Source: Congeria kusceri (Eukaryota; Mollusca; Bivalvia; Myida; Dreissenidae). From it: a stretch of 64,000 bases of DNA. The position numbers were made by a program, and so were the translations under genes. The stretch is taken from NCBI GenBank assembly GCA_027627225.1, contig CM051034.1:11735261-11799260 (forward strand). The letters are read 5' to 3'. Below, piece after piece: positions 36,088 through 47,853 of the stretch. Position 1 is the first letter of the stretch. The number at the start of each line of letters is the position of its first letter. Under the pieces are notes generated by a model. That model was not told the DNA's origin. It saw nothing but the letters and a program-made list of their open reading frames with translations, and did not search any database.

Positions 36088-36575
36088 AATTGAATGATAC
36101 CACCCGGGTATCGGTAGGATAATGCTACCACCCGTGTATTGGTGGGATAATGATACCACCCGAGTATTGGTAGGATAATGCTTCCACTCGTGTATCGGTT
36201 GGATAATGCTACAATCCGGGTATTGGTCGGATAATGCTTCTATCCGTGTATCGGTCAGATAAAGCTACTACCCGGGTATCGATCGGATAATGATACCACC
36301 CGGGTATTGGTAGGATAATGCTACTACCTGGATATTGGTTGGATAATGCTACCACACGTGTATTGGTTGGATAATGCTACTACCCGGATATTGGTCGGAT
36401 AATGCTTCTACCCGGATAATGGTCGAATAAGGCTACTACCCGGGTATTGGTCGGAAAATGCTAATACCAGGGTATCGGTATGCTTCTACCCGGTATTGAT
36501 CGGATTATGCTACTACCCAGGTATCGGTCAGATAATGCTACAATCCGGGTATCGATCGGATAATGCTACTACCCG
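36088..36575. repeat. 28-bp minisatellite (about 17 units)
   Basis: Unit GGATAATGCTACCACCCGGG then TATTGGTC, with many substitutions and a few partial units. Confidence 0.92.
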
Positions 36576-37089
36576 TTTTTTAGTCATACTTCTAACGGAT
36601 CAAAATCAACTCGTTTACTAAATTACACTAGTTTGGCGCAAAATTTCAACGCAGAAAGTAAAAACATTGCCATTGAACACTTGTGGTTGCGTAAAGAGGC
36701 TTCATCTTTTATATTAATCTGTATTTACATTGACATTTATTATATGTAAAAGATGTAGCACACTTTGACCGAAATATGTTAGTTATTTAACGAGCCCGCA
36801 GAGGTCAAAGGGTGCTACTAGTATTTTATACCATATTTACTAATCACATCGCAACTTTCTACCATGCCGATCCCAATGGGCAGTTTGTAGACGTCACGTG
36901 ATGTATGACATGCTTGGCATGCGTGTTATTTTCAAATTTAGCGCTGTCGCAGTGTGTCCACTCAATGCAATCGCTCCCTGCAATAAGTAGCGTGCGTATA
37001 AATTACCACTAAATTTCAGTATACTGCACGGTAAGCTTGCATATTAGGCTCCGTCCACCATTTACCAATCTGATATCATGGTTATTGAA

Positions 37090-37190
37090 TAAGCTTGCCC
37101 AGGAAAATTGTGAGTAACTGACCGCCGTGATATGAATGAAATACAGTAACAAAAAAAAACAGCGAAAAACCAGAACACAAACACACACAA
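37090..37190 (+). mobile_element. 3' fragment of a MetaSINE-type SINE
   Basis: AAGCTTGCCCAGGAAAATTG, GTAACTGACCGCCGTGATAT and GAATGAAATACAGTAAC followed by an A/AAAC-rich tail match the conserved 3' part I know from Nin-DC/MetaSINEs and the same region of 49691-49930. The tRNA head is missing. Confidence 0.6.
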
Positions 37191-37385
37191 AAACAAAAAG
37201 AATGATTGGATAAAAGGCACAGTTGTTTATGATTGACATGTTTGGCCATTGTGTAGTTATTACGTTAAACCGCGAAGCAAAGTGCATGATACCGGATAAA
37301 TAAGAAAAAAAAAACATTTGAATACTTGAGTGTTTCAGCCAAGGGTCGGTGTACGTAAGATATCATGTAAATATAGGATATGTTT

Positions 37386-37525
37386 GGTTTCGGTAGAAAA
37401 TCGATTTTAATTCACGAATGATCTTAGAAATTAATATGTTCACGAGTGGCGCAGCCACGAGTGAAAAATATATTTTCTATGATCACGAGTTAATCAAAAA
37501 TCGATACTAGTATTCTACCGAAACC
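37386..37525. mobile_element. 140-bp nested palindromic element
   Basis: Outer arms GGTTTCGGTAGAAAATCGAT and the reverse complement of ATCGATACTAGTATTCTACC/GAAACC. The centre TTCACGAGTGGC-GCA-GCCACGAGTGAA (37439-37465) is an almost perfect palindrome. No coding capacity. Confidence 0.7.
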
Positions 37526-37827
37526 TACACATTTTATTTTTATTTTATGCTTTTTACGCCGTTTTGTTACATTTTATGTGCTATCTAAATGCGTTTAATT
37601 TGAAAAATTCGCAGGGATTATAACGTCATGACGTTTTTGAGCCAGACTTCGTTGACGGTCCGTTTAATTTACTGTATTAAATCGGGAACCAGTGTGGAAC
37701 AGTTCAATTACCGGAGTGATAATTTTCACTGTTTCAAACAGTGAAGTACCAATTTTATTTCACTGATATTTCCCTATAAATCACTGGAAAGCATAAAATA
37801 ATTATACGTATTGCTCGAATTTTCATA

Positions 37828-38110
37828 AGGCGTAAAAAAGTTGTTGATTTCCGCTTACCCTCCCCCCCTCCCCCCCCCCCCCCCCCCCCCCACTTTTCCA
37901 CCGTTTTTTATTGAAAAGAGCAGGGCTTTTTTCGCTAATATGCGGCTTTTCGGTAATTAGCAAATATTTCGAATTAGTCTGCGTGAGTCAGGAGCTCTTG
38001 GTAATGACATATAAAGGGTCAGTTTCTTTGATTGGAGGCGTTTAAACATTTTACATGAGTCATGAGGGTTTTTTTTGGAGACGTAAGCTGAAACCAACAC
38101 TTTTTTGGCC
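37828..38110. mobile_element. MITE-like element with AGGC...TTGTTGGTTT ends (copy 2)
   Basis: Left end AGGCGTAAAAAAGTTGTTGA; reverse-complemented right end GGCCAAAAAAGTGTTGGTTT. Shares AAGAGCAGGGCTTTTTTCGC and CGGCTTTTCGGTAATTAGCA with 8917-9163. Includes a 30-bp C tract at 37861-37892. Confidence 0.6.
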
Positions 38111-38293
38111 TTACAACTTGCGTTAAATTTCGCCAAAGCCAATATGCAAGTATAATAACAGTGCATTGTTTTCAGACTATATTATTTCTGGATATTCTAG
38201 ATCGTACCAGTTTTCTGTAGATAGGTTTCAAGCATGTTGCACAATTCAACAGTAGCGCTCACCCCCTCTAAATATTTCTGCGTACAAACTTAT

Positions 38294-38358
38294 GTCAGTC
38301 AGTCGGTCGGTCGGTCGGTCGGTCGGTCGGTCTGTCTGTCTGTCTGTCTGTCTGTCAT
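38294..38358. repeat. (GGTC)n/(TGTC)n microsatellite
   Basis: Tandem CAGT, CGGT and CTGT tetranucleotides. Confidence 0.93.
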
Positions 38359-38359
38359 A

Positions 38360-38560
38360 TCCAAATTAATCTAGCGTTTTATCCAATCATGTCAGTTGTG
38401 TATCACGTGTTTAACGGTTGACCTATTTCCACAAAAGAGCACATGGTAGAGCTTGTGAAGTGTTTGTGAAGGTCGGTGAATGGAAATTGATCCGTCAATA
38501 TTAGCTGGGGAGGAGGTTAAAATGTTAGAGGCAAACACGTGAAAGGTCTACGGACATACA
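38360..38560. mobile_element. Single-arm relative of the 51017-52245 foldback element
   Basis: TTATCCAATCATG, ATCACGTGTTTAACGGTTGA, AAAGAGCACATGG, GAATGGAAATTGATCC and AATATTAGCTGGGGAGGAGG follow the order of words in the right arm at 52005-52245. Confidence 0.55.
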
Positions 38561-38831
38561 GGTCAATGGTAAATGTATCACCCCCTCTAAGATGAAATCC
38601 TGGGACCGTCCCTGCTTGACATCAATTATTACCGGTAATATCAAGGTCGTTTAGGAGCCTCGTCCGTTATGTAGGTGGTTCTGTTATGAATGCATGTCTG
38701 AAGTGCGTACAAAAAAGCCGTACACAGCCTCTCGAACAAGGATGCTAATGTTGTACAAGTACAACGACGACGCATGTTCTGGCACCAACTTGGCCCATGT
38801 TAAAACTTTAAACTGGCTCGGAAGAGAATTA

Positions 38832-39160
38832 TGCACCTATCAATATTTTCCGCCAAGGGGGGGGGGGGGGGCTGATCCATGGGAATTTGACTAATTTTAT
38901 TTTTCGGGTCTAATTCCCCACCATAGAGCCAATCATTTTTGTCTTAATCCTCACAGTGGGAGATGCTTGGTGCATCAAATTACCCGGGGGTGGGGGGGGG
39001 GGGCAATATTACCGGGATCTAAAATCCGACCAAAGTCTATTTACCCGGGACCCGGAATCATTCGGCGTGTCAAAGGCCCGCATGTTGGGTATCGCTATCA
39101 GTCTAAAGTCCCGTATATGCCCGTATATGCCCGCCGCCAGGGAAAACATTGATAGGTGCA
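38832..39160. mobile_element. MITE with TGCACCTATCAAT ends and TTA duplication (copy 1)
   Basis: Left TGCACCTATCAATATTTTCC; reverse complement of right TGCACCTATCAATGTTTTCC. Flanked by TTA at 38829-38831 and 39161-39163. 329 bp, containing two G runs. The 3-bp TTA duplication suggests PIF/Harbinger mobilisation (inference). Confidence 0.82.
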
Positions 39161-39557
39161 TTACGATACACCTAATGTTCTTCTACAAAAAAAGAGAAAT
39201 AATTTGCATAAAAATATTTCACGATAAACGTAAGATGTTTCGAGAATACGACCCCAGTATCAATGTTGTTTTCTTTTAAATATCACATAAATAATGATAT
39301 ACGGTACTATGTATCCAATTTTGCGATATCACGTCTTGAAACTGGGTTTCAAACGCTATGACCTGTAGACGTCTAAAATCTATTGCTCTTACGATATGGC
39401 CTTGAACATTTTTATTGGCCAATGAACATTTTATTTTAGGTTGCAAAGCAGGACTGAAATATGAGAGCTTGATTTTTTTTAACTTGATGAGTTATTAGCT
39501 TTTTTGAGTGCGATCGGTTACCGAATGGGGTCACATTTATATGATATTTAATAAAAA

Positions 39558-39596
39558 ATGATGTTACTACTACTACTACTACTACTACTACTCCTC

Positions 39597-39645
<49 letters not shown>

Positions 39646-39680
39646 TACTACTACAACTTACAACTACTAGTACAACAACA

Positions 39681-39722
<42 letters not shown>

Positions 39723-39735
39723 GCTACTACTGCTG

Positions 39736-39791
<56 letters not shown>

Positions 39792-39812
39792 GCTACTACT
39801 ACTTCTTCTACA

Positions 39813-39869
<57 letters not shown>

Positions 39870-39873
39870 TCTT

Positions 39874-39908
<35 letters not shown>

Positions 39909-39951
39909 TCTACTACTACTACTACTGCTACTACTGCTACTACTACTTCTT

Positions 39952-39986
<35 letters not shown>

Positions 39987-40091
39987 TCTACTACTACTAC
40001 TACTACTGCTACTACTACTTCTTCTACTACTACTACTACTAGTACTACTTCTACTACTACTTCTACTTCTACTACAACAACAACAACAACA

Positions 40092-40153
<62 letters not shown>

Positions 40154-40182
40154 TACTACTACTACTGCTACTACTACTTCTT

Positions 40183-40213
<31 letters not shown>

Positions 40214-40255
40214 TACTACTACTACTACTACCAGCACTACTACTACAATAACAAT
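39558..40255. repeat. 700-bp (ACT)n trinucleotide array
   Basis: ACT/CTA units with CTT, CTG and ACA variants. Thr/Leu (plus) and Val/Glu (minus) frames of over 200 residues are artefacts. Confidence 0.97.
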
Positions 40256-40789
40256 ACTATTGTGTGTTAGAGTAATATTACAGATATTAAAAGCCAGTTG
40301 TTTACTGACTCAGGGGTCCTAAACGCCATTAATAGAAGGTCTGGTACATTATTTGACCTTGACATACTTATCACACAGGGACACACATACGGGACAACTA
40401 GGCCAATGTAAAGTAACAAGTTGTTTCCTGCCCGGTGATAAAGCGTGAAATGAAATGAGTTCTACGCACTTTTGACAGCTGCTTTGTTTTCGCAACAATT
40501 TACTTCTTACGTAAAGTACATGATCAGTTTTTTATTAAAAAACAACAACACTACTACATTAGTTAAAATAATTGAGCTGAATATGTTTAACTTGCAGCAT
40601 CGATTATCAAGATTTTGGTATTCATAAAACATGAATGTATTTCTATTTCTCTTTTATCAATAAGCTAATATATTCATTAATGCTTATTGGTTTCACAGCT
40701 GTCGCCTAGCAACTTGCTTTCCTGCCTATTTACTTATATCAAGTTATGTACTTTAGTATGTACATTTATGCCTGCGTGACTGCTTGCGT

Positions 40790-41055
40790 TCGTCCGTTCG
40801 TCTGTCTGTCTTTCTGTATGTATCAATGTATATATTTAAGTATGCATTATTGAATGATGGATTCATGAATTTATGTATAGATGTAAGTAATTATGTAAAC
40901 TTGTAAATATGTATTTATGTGTTTATGGATGTGTATATATATTTTTATTTATGTATTTATGCATGCATGCATTTATGTGTTGGTATGTATATTAGTATGC
41001 ATTTATGTATTTCTGTATTTTATGTTTTATGTATTTATGTATTTATGCATTTAAT
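40790..41055. repeat. TATGTATTTATG low-complexity tract
   Basis: Degenerate TGTATTTATG units after a short (GTCT)n stretch at 40795-40812. Confidence 0.75.
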
Positions 41056-41651
41056 AAAATTTGTTTCAAAAGGTACTACAAGTATGTTCTGTAGTTTCAG
41101 AACTTAAATACATTTGAAAACAAAAATGTCTATAACAAAATACCGTACCATTAAATGTCACAAGCGTAATTGTACAATGCAAATTAGATTCAAATTGTAA
41201 CTGCAAAGATTGCTCTTGTCGAAAAAACGGAGTGTGTACCCAAATATCATGTGTCAAGATAATTGCAATGCTTTGGCAATTCGCCAACAAATGTACAATT
41301 TGAATGAAGTAATTAATTCATTGATTCGCAACAAATGTACAATTTGATTGAAGCAATTTATTTATTAATTTAATGTCATGCATTGGCTAATTGTATGCCA
41401 TTTAGATCCGGTTAAAAGATTACGGATTATTAGGGGAAAAGCTGGTATTTTCCCGTAATGTTATCAATCTTAACAATGTAGATTTTAAAAAAGCCATACA
41501 TATATAACAAGCTTATGTTTTCCCGACGTTATCCCTCCGTCCGATCGTCCGTCCGTCTGTCTGTTCTTATCGTTAAGAACGGATTGCCATGAAATTTTCT
41601 GAGAAGGTTGAAAATGGGCCAATGAACAATGGTTAGATGTTGATGGTGATT

Positions 41652-42100
41652 AGGGACACTAATAGACCTAGGGTCGCTCCAGGGACGTGGCGTCTTACAC
41701 TATCCTCCCGTAACCCAACTAACAATTATTTTGGGGTCGCTGGCTATGTGGGAGAGAATCCCGGTTCACTCGGAAGTTCAACACACACAGATCTTATCTT
41801 TATTCAGGCAGATCGTGCAAGTGCAGCTCCGTGAAACGCGCCTTCACACTTCATTCTGATTCTTGGGTATAATCATCCATAGGTACAGTGTTTGTTAATG
41901 TCACCTTGGTACGTAATGCGGAGTTAATTGTTGTTTTATAATTTATGTTGTGTGTGTAGTGGTATAGAGTGCACCTGGATTCTCTCCCATATGACCATCG
42001 CCCCCAGAAGACTTGTTAGTTGGGTTACGGGGGATAGTGCAAGATACAGGAGATTTCCCGTTCCGGAGGTGAACCTGGGGACTATTAGTGCCCGGTGTGA
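41652..42100. mobile_element. Foldback element with ~120-bp inverted arms
   Basis: The left arm at 41652-41772 (GGGACACTAATAGACC, CACTATCCTCCCGTAACCCA, GTGGGAGAGAATCC) matches the reverse complement of the right arm at about 41968-42100 (CCGGGCACTAATAGTCCCCA, CACTATCCCCCGTAACCCAA, ATGGGAGAGAATCC). The spacer is about 195 bp. No coding. Confidence 0.75.
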
Positions 42101-42168
42101 AGCACCTAGTACACAGCACCACGATTTAACGTCTCGTGCGAAAGACGAATTTGTAGGTTAGGGTGTAA

Positions 42169-42232
42169 CTGGGGCTCGAACCTTCGACCCCTGGGTGTTA
42201 AAGCCAGTGCGTTACCACTAGACCACGGATCC
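42169..42232 (-). pseudogene. tRNA-like sequence (anticodon-loop TTTAACA)
   Basis: Minus strand: GTGGTCTAGTGGTAACGCAC as D-arm, CTGG/CCAG stem around a loop with TAA in anticodon position, GAAGGTTCGAGCCCC as T-arm. A TAA (Leu) anticodon with a short variable arm does not fit real tRNA-Leu, so it is a pseudogene or SINE head. It sits 69 bp right of the foldback element. Confidence 0.55.
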
Positions 42233-42239
42233 TCCACCA

Positions 42240-44125
42240 GATAACGGTTGACTGTGCAGATGCGCATATATGTGTAGTTTCATCACTTTGATTCAACCAA
42301 TCAGAACTATCATGTTTCGGTTATTCAACCAATCAAAACAAACAGGTGTCGGATACACAACCAATCAGAATTAACACTCTCGGTTATTCATCGAATCAAA
42401 ACGTGTCGAATATTTATTTGAACTTAACATAATTGTATGATACATGTTTTAGTAATCGAACGGATCATACTAAACATATTTCGATTATTCCTCAGACCAG
42501 ACCTAATTGTTCGGGTATTTAACCAACCTCCACACAAAGATTTGACTGGTTCCGAGCAAAGCTCATCAAATCCAGCCGCCGCCACCTTCAACGTGACAAT
42601 AGTTACCACTGGAAAACCAATACCCTAAAACAATCAAAATTTCTGTTGAATTAACAGAGGCCATATATACAATTGCTTATACATGCAGCAATATTCTCAT
42701 ATATTGAGCATTTGTCCCATTTTATAATTTGGGTTTAATAAATATAAATGTGAAATGACATATTTCTTACATTTACCATATTTCTCATACATGTAGTTTG
42801 AATATCTCGTTCCATTTTAGACTTTCAGTTAAATAAAGTGAGTAAATATATACAATTATACATTCTTACATGAAACAATTTTTCTCATATTTTGAATGTT
42901 GTATTCCTATTTAAAATTAAAAAAACTCCGTTAAATGTTGTTTTATATAAATTTTACGGCAGTCATAGAAAGTTCTGCGTGTATTTCATCTCGAACATAA
43001 ATCCACCATTTCGATGCGTAGGTATGCATGCGCTGGCAGTATCTAAGGTTAATGATTTTTAATGAATGGATCTTATTTAATAAAAGGCATGAGACAAACA
43101 CATTTCTTTCAAAGTATACACGATCGTTAACAAGTTTGGAAACTTGGAATAACGCCAAGTGTACGTAACATTACATTAAAGAGGCACTCTACGATTTTGT
43201 ACGAAAATATATTGATTATCTTAACGTAAACCATACTTTTATTCTAAAGAAGTAATTAATATATTTTTTTGAATACAATTATAATAACTGTTCAGAAAAT
43301 CTGTATTAAAAGAGAAATATAAATATTGTTAATGCCCAGCAAAATATTATAGCATATGTATATACAGCGCCTCGACGAGTCAGGCCAATTGTTGGCACAT
43401 GCGCACTACTTATTTTCTAATTCAAAAACGAATGTAACCGTTGCTGTAGGATAAACAGTAATTTATCGACAAATTTTTTTTTTTTTTTTTTTTGAGAAAT
43501 TAAATAATTTTGGCCGACGTTGACGTTTTATGTCATATAAATCTTTGGTTAATTAGTGGGAAACGAAAGTGACTCGAAATTAAGGTATAAAAATCAGACA
43601 GACCCTCTTTAATGCAACGTGCGTGATAACCAAGTTAAGAGAACATGCCGATAAAATAGTAGGAAGGATATATTTTAAATTAAAGACAACGCAGCCATTT
43701 TAATTATTATTTTGGGGAAAGTAAATGTACATAAAATATAAAAAAGACAAAACACTTTGTGTTTTCTTTATGGAAACTTTACCAAAGTGACTTTGGCGGT
43801 ACTATAGGAAATGCGGCAAAATCAATCAAAACATATGTACATTATACCAAGTCACAATTAAGTGAAGTAAAATAAAACAATATCGGCTACAAAAGACTTC
43901 ATTAATTTTCAGAAAAATTAGTTAAGGGAATCGAAAGTCTGAGTGAAATTTAACAAAGTTGTTTATTTTCACAAGGAAGTTCGGTTCACTGTCCCAGTTT
44001 GGCTGTTTATGATACTATTTTATCTACGCATTATATCTTCATGACATATAATAGACAGAAAGTAAAACGTTTATATATAAAAGACTATTTCTATTATAAC
44101 AATATGATTCACACACACTGAACAT
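42240..44125. other. No gene seen
   Basis: AT-rich. 42280-42420 has repeated CAACCAATCA words (four times). A poly-T tract lies at about 43476-43494. No coding support. Confidence 0.4.
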
Positions 44126-44127
44126 AA

Positions 44128-44600
44128 CTATTATGCTCCCCGAAAATTTTTCGGGGGAGCATATAGTCGCTGCTTTGTCCGTCCGTCCGTCTGTCCGTCC
44201 GTCCCTCTGTTCGTCCGTCTGTCCGTCCGTCCCTCTGTTCGTCCGTCCGTTCGTCCGTTCGTCCGTCCGTCCGTCCCGTTTTCTTGTCCGGAAAATTTCT
44301 CAGCAACTACTGACCAGAATTCAATGAAACTCCATTTGAAGCTTCATTACCAATAGAAGGTGTGCACTGAACCAGGACGTTCCACTTCAATGATTTTTTT
44401 CAGAGTTTGGGACTTTGAAGATTTCTGAAATAAACATTTAGTGCACAGTTCTTGCTCGGTCTATTTGAACACAACTACTGGCCAGAATTAAATGAAACTG
44501 TATGAGATGCTTCATTATCACAATGAGGTGTGCACAGTGCAGGATGTTCCCTTTCAGTGATTTTCCTTCGAGTTATGGGACTTCGAAGGTTGCTGAAATT
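44128..44600. repeat. Repeat with CCCGAAAATTTTTCGGGGG hairpin and (GTCC)n
   Basis: ATGCTCCCCGAAAATTTTTC-GGGGGAGCAT (44131-44162) is a near-perfect hairpin followed by (GTCC/GTCT/GTTC)n at 44177-44280. Then two diverged copies of CAACTACTGNCCAGAATTNAATGAAACT occur at about 44303 and 44472. Typical of a dispersed mollusc repeat. Confidence 0.7.
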
Positions 44601-45033
44601 ATTGTATAGTGCGCAATTCTTGTGACTCTGCTCTTCTGATTGCGTTCCCATTACTTGGCAAAGCGTATTGAGGAACATCCATTAGTTCAATAATATTCTT
44701 GTTATATTGTCGGGAACACAATAAAGCGAGAAACGGTGTTGAGAGAAACACAGAGATGCAAATATACAATAACGGAAATGACACAATCAAGAAGCAAGTT
44801 ATTTTTCAAGTAGTTCACTGTTGTAAGAAAATCGATCAAGCAGGAGTTGCTGTCATAGCAAAAAAACCGGCTGCAAATGGGATTGGTTATGCATTCCCAG
44901 AACTATTTGTGCAAAAATCTGCCTGTTGGCATAGCAACGGATTGGCAATTAGCACCACACGAAACGATGACGTCATTTATTATGGTGTGTCAAATAGTTC
45001 ACAAGTTAACTTATCATTGTCTGGCAAGAAGTT

Positions 45034-45288
45034 CATGGCCCCATGTTCACAAAGGATCAAAAAATAGGATCAAGATAAGTCGTAGCTGGTCCTGATCTTC
45101 TAGTTCAACTGAGCAGAATCACAAAAATATTTTATTTTGAAATAGCTTCTTTTCTACATTAAATAACTCAAGTTGCTATTATGTTTTAATTAAACTAATT
45201 ATATAAGGTCGCATACATACGGAGAAAAAATTTCCACATTTATGTATAATAATTATGTAGTTGGCAAACAGTTTAGTGGACACGGGGC
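45034..45288. mobile_element. Probable MITE with GGCCCC(A/G)TGT ends
   Basis: Left TGGCCCCATGTTCACAAAGG; reverse complement of right GGGCCCCGTGTCCACTAAAC. AT-rich interior, about 255 bp. Confidence 0.5.
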
Positions 45289-45670
45289 CCGTGGCGTATC
45301 TTTTAACTGTTTCTGCTGTACTATATTTGGGGGGACATGTTGGGACAAAATGCCGTAAAACGCTTCTACGTTTTTATCATTTCATAATTTTGAGCTCAAA
45401 TAAGCGTGTATATTTATATTATGCATGCACTATATAACTTATGCCAGAGATTTTTCATTTTTAGTTTCTCAGACATTTTGAAAGAAAAAAACTGTTCAGT
45501 TGGAGGCAGAAAATCAATTTCTAAAACATTGAATCGGTTTAAAGCTTTCGGTACTGAAGCCTTCTTGAGTAAATTTAATAAGCACAGATCACATTTTTAT
45601 GTGTAATAGCATCAATTCAAAATATACAACTATTCAATTGAATTGATGCTATTATACATAAAAATAATTA

Positions 45671-45909
45671 GGCAAAATAATAATTGCGTGTTTCGAGCAA
45701 CGGCCTCAAAAAAAGTTTTGTAGTGTCGGGATTGGGTTTTTTTAAAACTTTTTTTAAGACAATTTCGGTCAAAAACATTGAACATTATCTAAAATCTGAC
45801 GAAAATATGGATTTCACGGAAAACAATCGTCGCTAAATTTTTTAGGCTCTATGGGTTTTCGCTATGTAGGGTCGGGTTGTCTGAAACACAGAAAAACATT
45901 TGTTTGGCC
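45671..45909. mobile_element. MITE-like element (copy 1) with TTA target duplication
   Basis: Starts GGCAAAATAA and ends TTTGTTTGGCC, with inner inverted matches GTGTTTCGAGCAACGG and the reverse complement of GGTCGGGTTGTCTGAAAC. The flanks TTA|...|TTA give a 3-bp target duplication, as in PIF/Harbinger-type elements. It is the same family as 63370-63599 in the same orientation. Confidence 0.6.
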
Positions 45910-46123
45910 TTATCCACTGAAGCAACGGCGCGGCCAATGACATAGTTCTACCAGCTGAAACCTTTGAATCAATAAGCCTCACAGCTCGACTGAATGCAGT
46001 CTGAAAGGCAATCGATTTTGTCAGTTAAACGACAACCAGAACTTCTTAACTTATTCATCCCTTGAAATATTGTTATACAATATACATGTACAGACAGTAT
46101 ACTGTAAAACGATAAATAGTTGC

Positions 46124-46256
46124 TTTGCTGTATATTTTGTGAATGTGTTCACACCTTTGCTGTATATTTTGTGAAATGTGTTCACACCTTTGCTGTATAT
46201 TTTGTGAAATGTGTTCACACCTTTGCTGTATATTTTGTGAAATGTGTTCACACCTT
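46124..46256. repeat. 33-bp minisatellite, 4 units
   Basis: TTTGCTGTATATTTTGTGAA followed by ATGTGTTCACACC. Almost exact copies; the first lacks one A. Confidence 0.95.
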
Positions 46257-46293
46257 CTCCCTTTACAGTACTTTGGATATTTACGGATTTGTA

Positions 46294-46432
46294 TTACAAA
46301 GATTTATATGCATGTACAAAGATTGATATGCATGTACAAAGATTTATATGAATGTACAAAGATTTATATGCATGTACAAAGATTGATATGCATGTACAAA
46401 GATTGATATGCATGTACAAAGATTGATAGCGG
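46294..46432. repeat. 20-bp minisatellite, 7 units
   Basis: GATTTATATGCATGTACAAA / GATTGATATGCATGTACAAA alternation. Confidence 0.95.
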
Positions 46433-46559
46433 TAGAAATAATAAGTTGAACATACGAATACATCTGTAATTTCCTTTAGTATATTTTTTATATGACTACT
46501 TCAATGCTTTGGTCGGAGCGGCTGACAATTTGATTGACCAGCTTCATGATGAATATATG

Positions 46560-47445
46560 ATATATAGTGTTTTGCTTGATTTCAGTACGTGCTTGAAGCC
46601 ATGTTATATGTTCTTCGTTGTTATAATTGACTTCAATAAGTGTTTGATGCAATGTTTTATGTTCTTCGTGGTTATAATTGATTTCAATACGTGTTTGATG
46701 CAATATTATATGTCTTCGTGGTTATAATTGATTTCAATACGTGTTTGAGGCAATTTTATATGTATATGGTGGTTAAAATTGATTTCAATACGTGTTTGAT
46801 GCAATGTTATATGTTCTTCGTGGTTATAATTGATTTCATTACGTGTTTGATGCAATGTTAAATGTTCATCTTGGTTATACTTGATTTCAATACGTGTTTG
46901 ATGCAATGTTATATGTTCATGGTGGTTATAATTGATTTCAAGACGTGTTTGATGCAACGTTATATGTTCATGGTGGTTATAATTGATTTCATTACGTGTT
47001 TGATGCTATGTTATATGTTCTTCGTGGTTATAATTGATTTCAATACGTGTTTGATTCAGTGCTATATGTTAATGGTGGTTATAATTGATTTCAACACGTC
47101 TTTGATGCAATGTTATATGTTTTTGGTGGTTATAATTGATTTCAATAGGTGTTGATGCAATGTTAAATGTTCATCTTGGTTATACTTGATTTCAATACGT
47201 GTTTGATGCAATGTTATCTGTTCATGGTGTTTATAATTTATTTTAATACGTGTTTGATGCAATGTTATATGTTCTTGTGGTTATAACTGATTTCAATAGG
47301 TTTTGATTTAATGTTAAATGTTCATCTTGGTTATATTTGATTTCAAGACGTGTTTGATACAATGTTATATATTCTTCATGGTTGTAATAGATTTTAATAC
47401 GTGCTTGATACAAGCTTATATGTTATTTGTGGTTATAAGCTTAGT
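46560..47445. repeat. 51-bp minisatellite, about 17 units
   Basis: Unit TTCAATACGTGTTTGATGCA, ATGTTATATGTTCTTCGTGG, TTATAATTGAT. Variants include TTCATGGTGG and GTTAAATGTTCATCTTGG. Open in several frames because of its length. Confidence 0.95.
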
Positions 47446-47605
47446 TAAAAGCTAGAACTTGAGACCAAAGTATTACCGCAATATTATTTTCTGAATATGC
47501 AAAATAAAGCATTTACTTGACTTGCTGCCAAGTTCCTAGGGTATATGTTTATCCCAACACGCAGTCACAGATCTCGCCTAATAGAAAAGGCTTTAAAAAG
47601 ATATG

Positions 47606-47853
47606 AGGCGTGTCGTGTGAAAACCGGGCTGAATGCATGTGCGTAAAGTGTCGTCCCGGATTAGCTGCACAGGCTGATCCGGGACGATACTTTCCGCTTT
47701 TATGGTATTTTCTGTTTCAATGAAGTCTCTTCCTAACATAAATCTACTGTAGGCGGAAAGTGTCGTCCCGGATTAGACATGCGGACTGCACAGGCAAATC
47801 CGGGACGACACTTTACGCACATGCGTCAAGCCCGGGTTTCCCACGACACGCCT
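47606..47853. mobile_element. 248-bp MITE with repeated AGTGTCGTCCCGGATTAG
   Basis: Terminal inverted repeats AGGCGTGTCGTG(T/G)GAAA, then (A)CCCGGGCT and GCATGTGCGTAAAGTGTCGT. Internal inverted copies of AAAGTGTCGTCCCGGATTAG and CTGCACAGGC give four arms. I recall similar elements as abundant in dreissenid sequences; this could not be checked. Confidence 0.85.

Noticed and set aside
39548..40322. Poly-Val/Glu and poly-Thr/Leu open frames of 229 and 254 residues
   Set aside because: Both are translations of the (ACT)n microsatellite.
44131..44162. Rho-independent-type terminator
   Set aside because: The GC hairpin is followed by T-poor sequence, and the DNA is eukaryotic; it is part of a dispersed repeat.
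44699..45067. 122-residue open frame on the plus strand
   Set aside because: No recognisable domain, overlaps another frame, and its end runs into a probable MITE.
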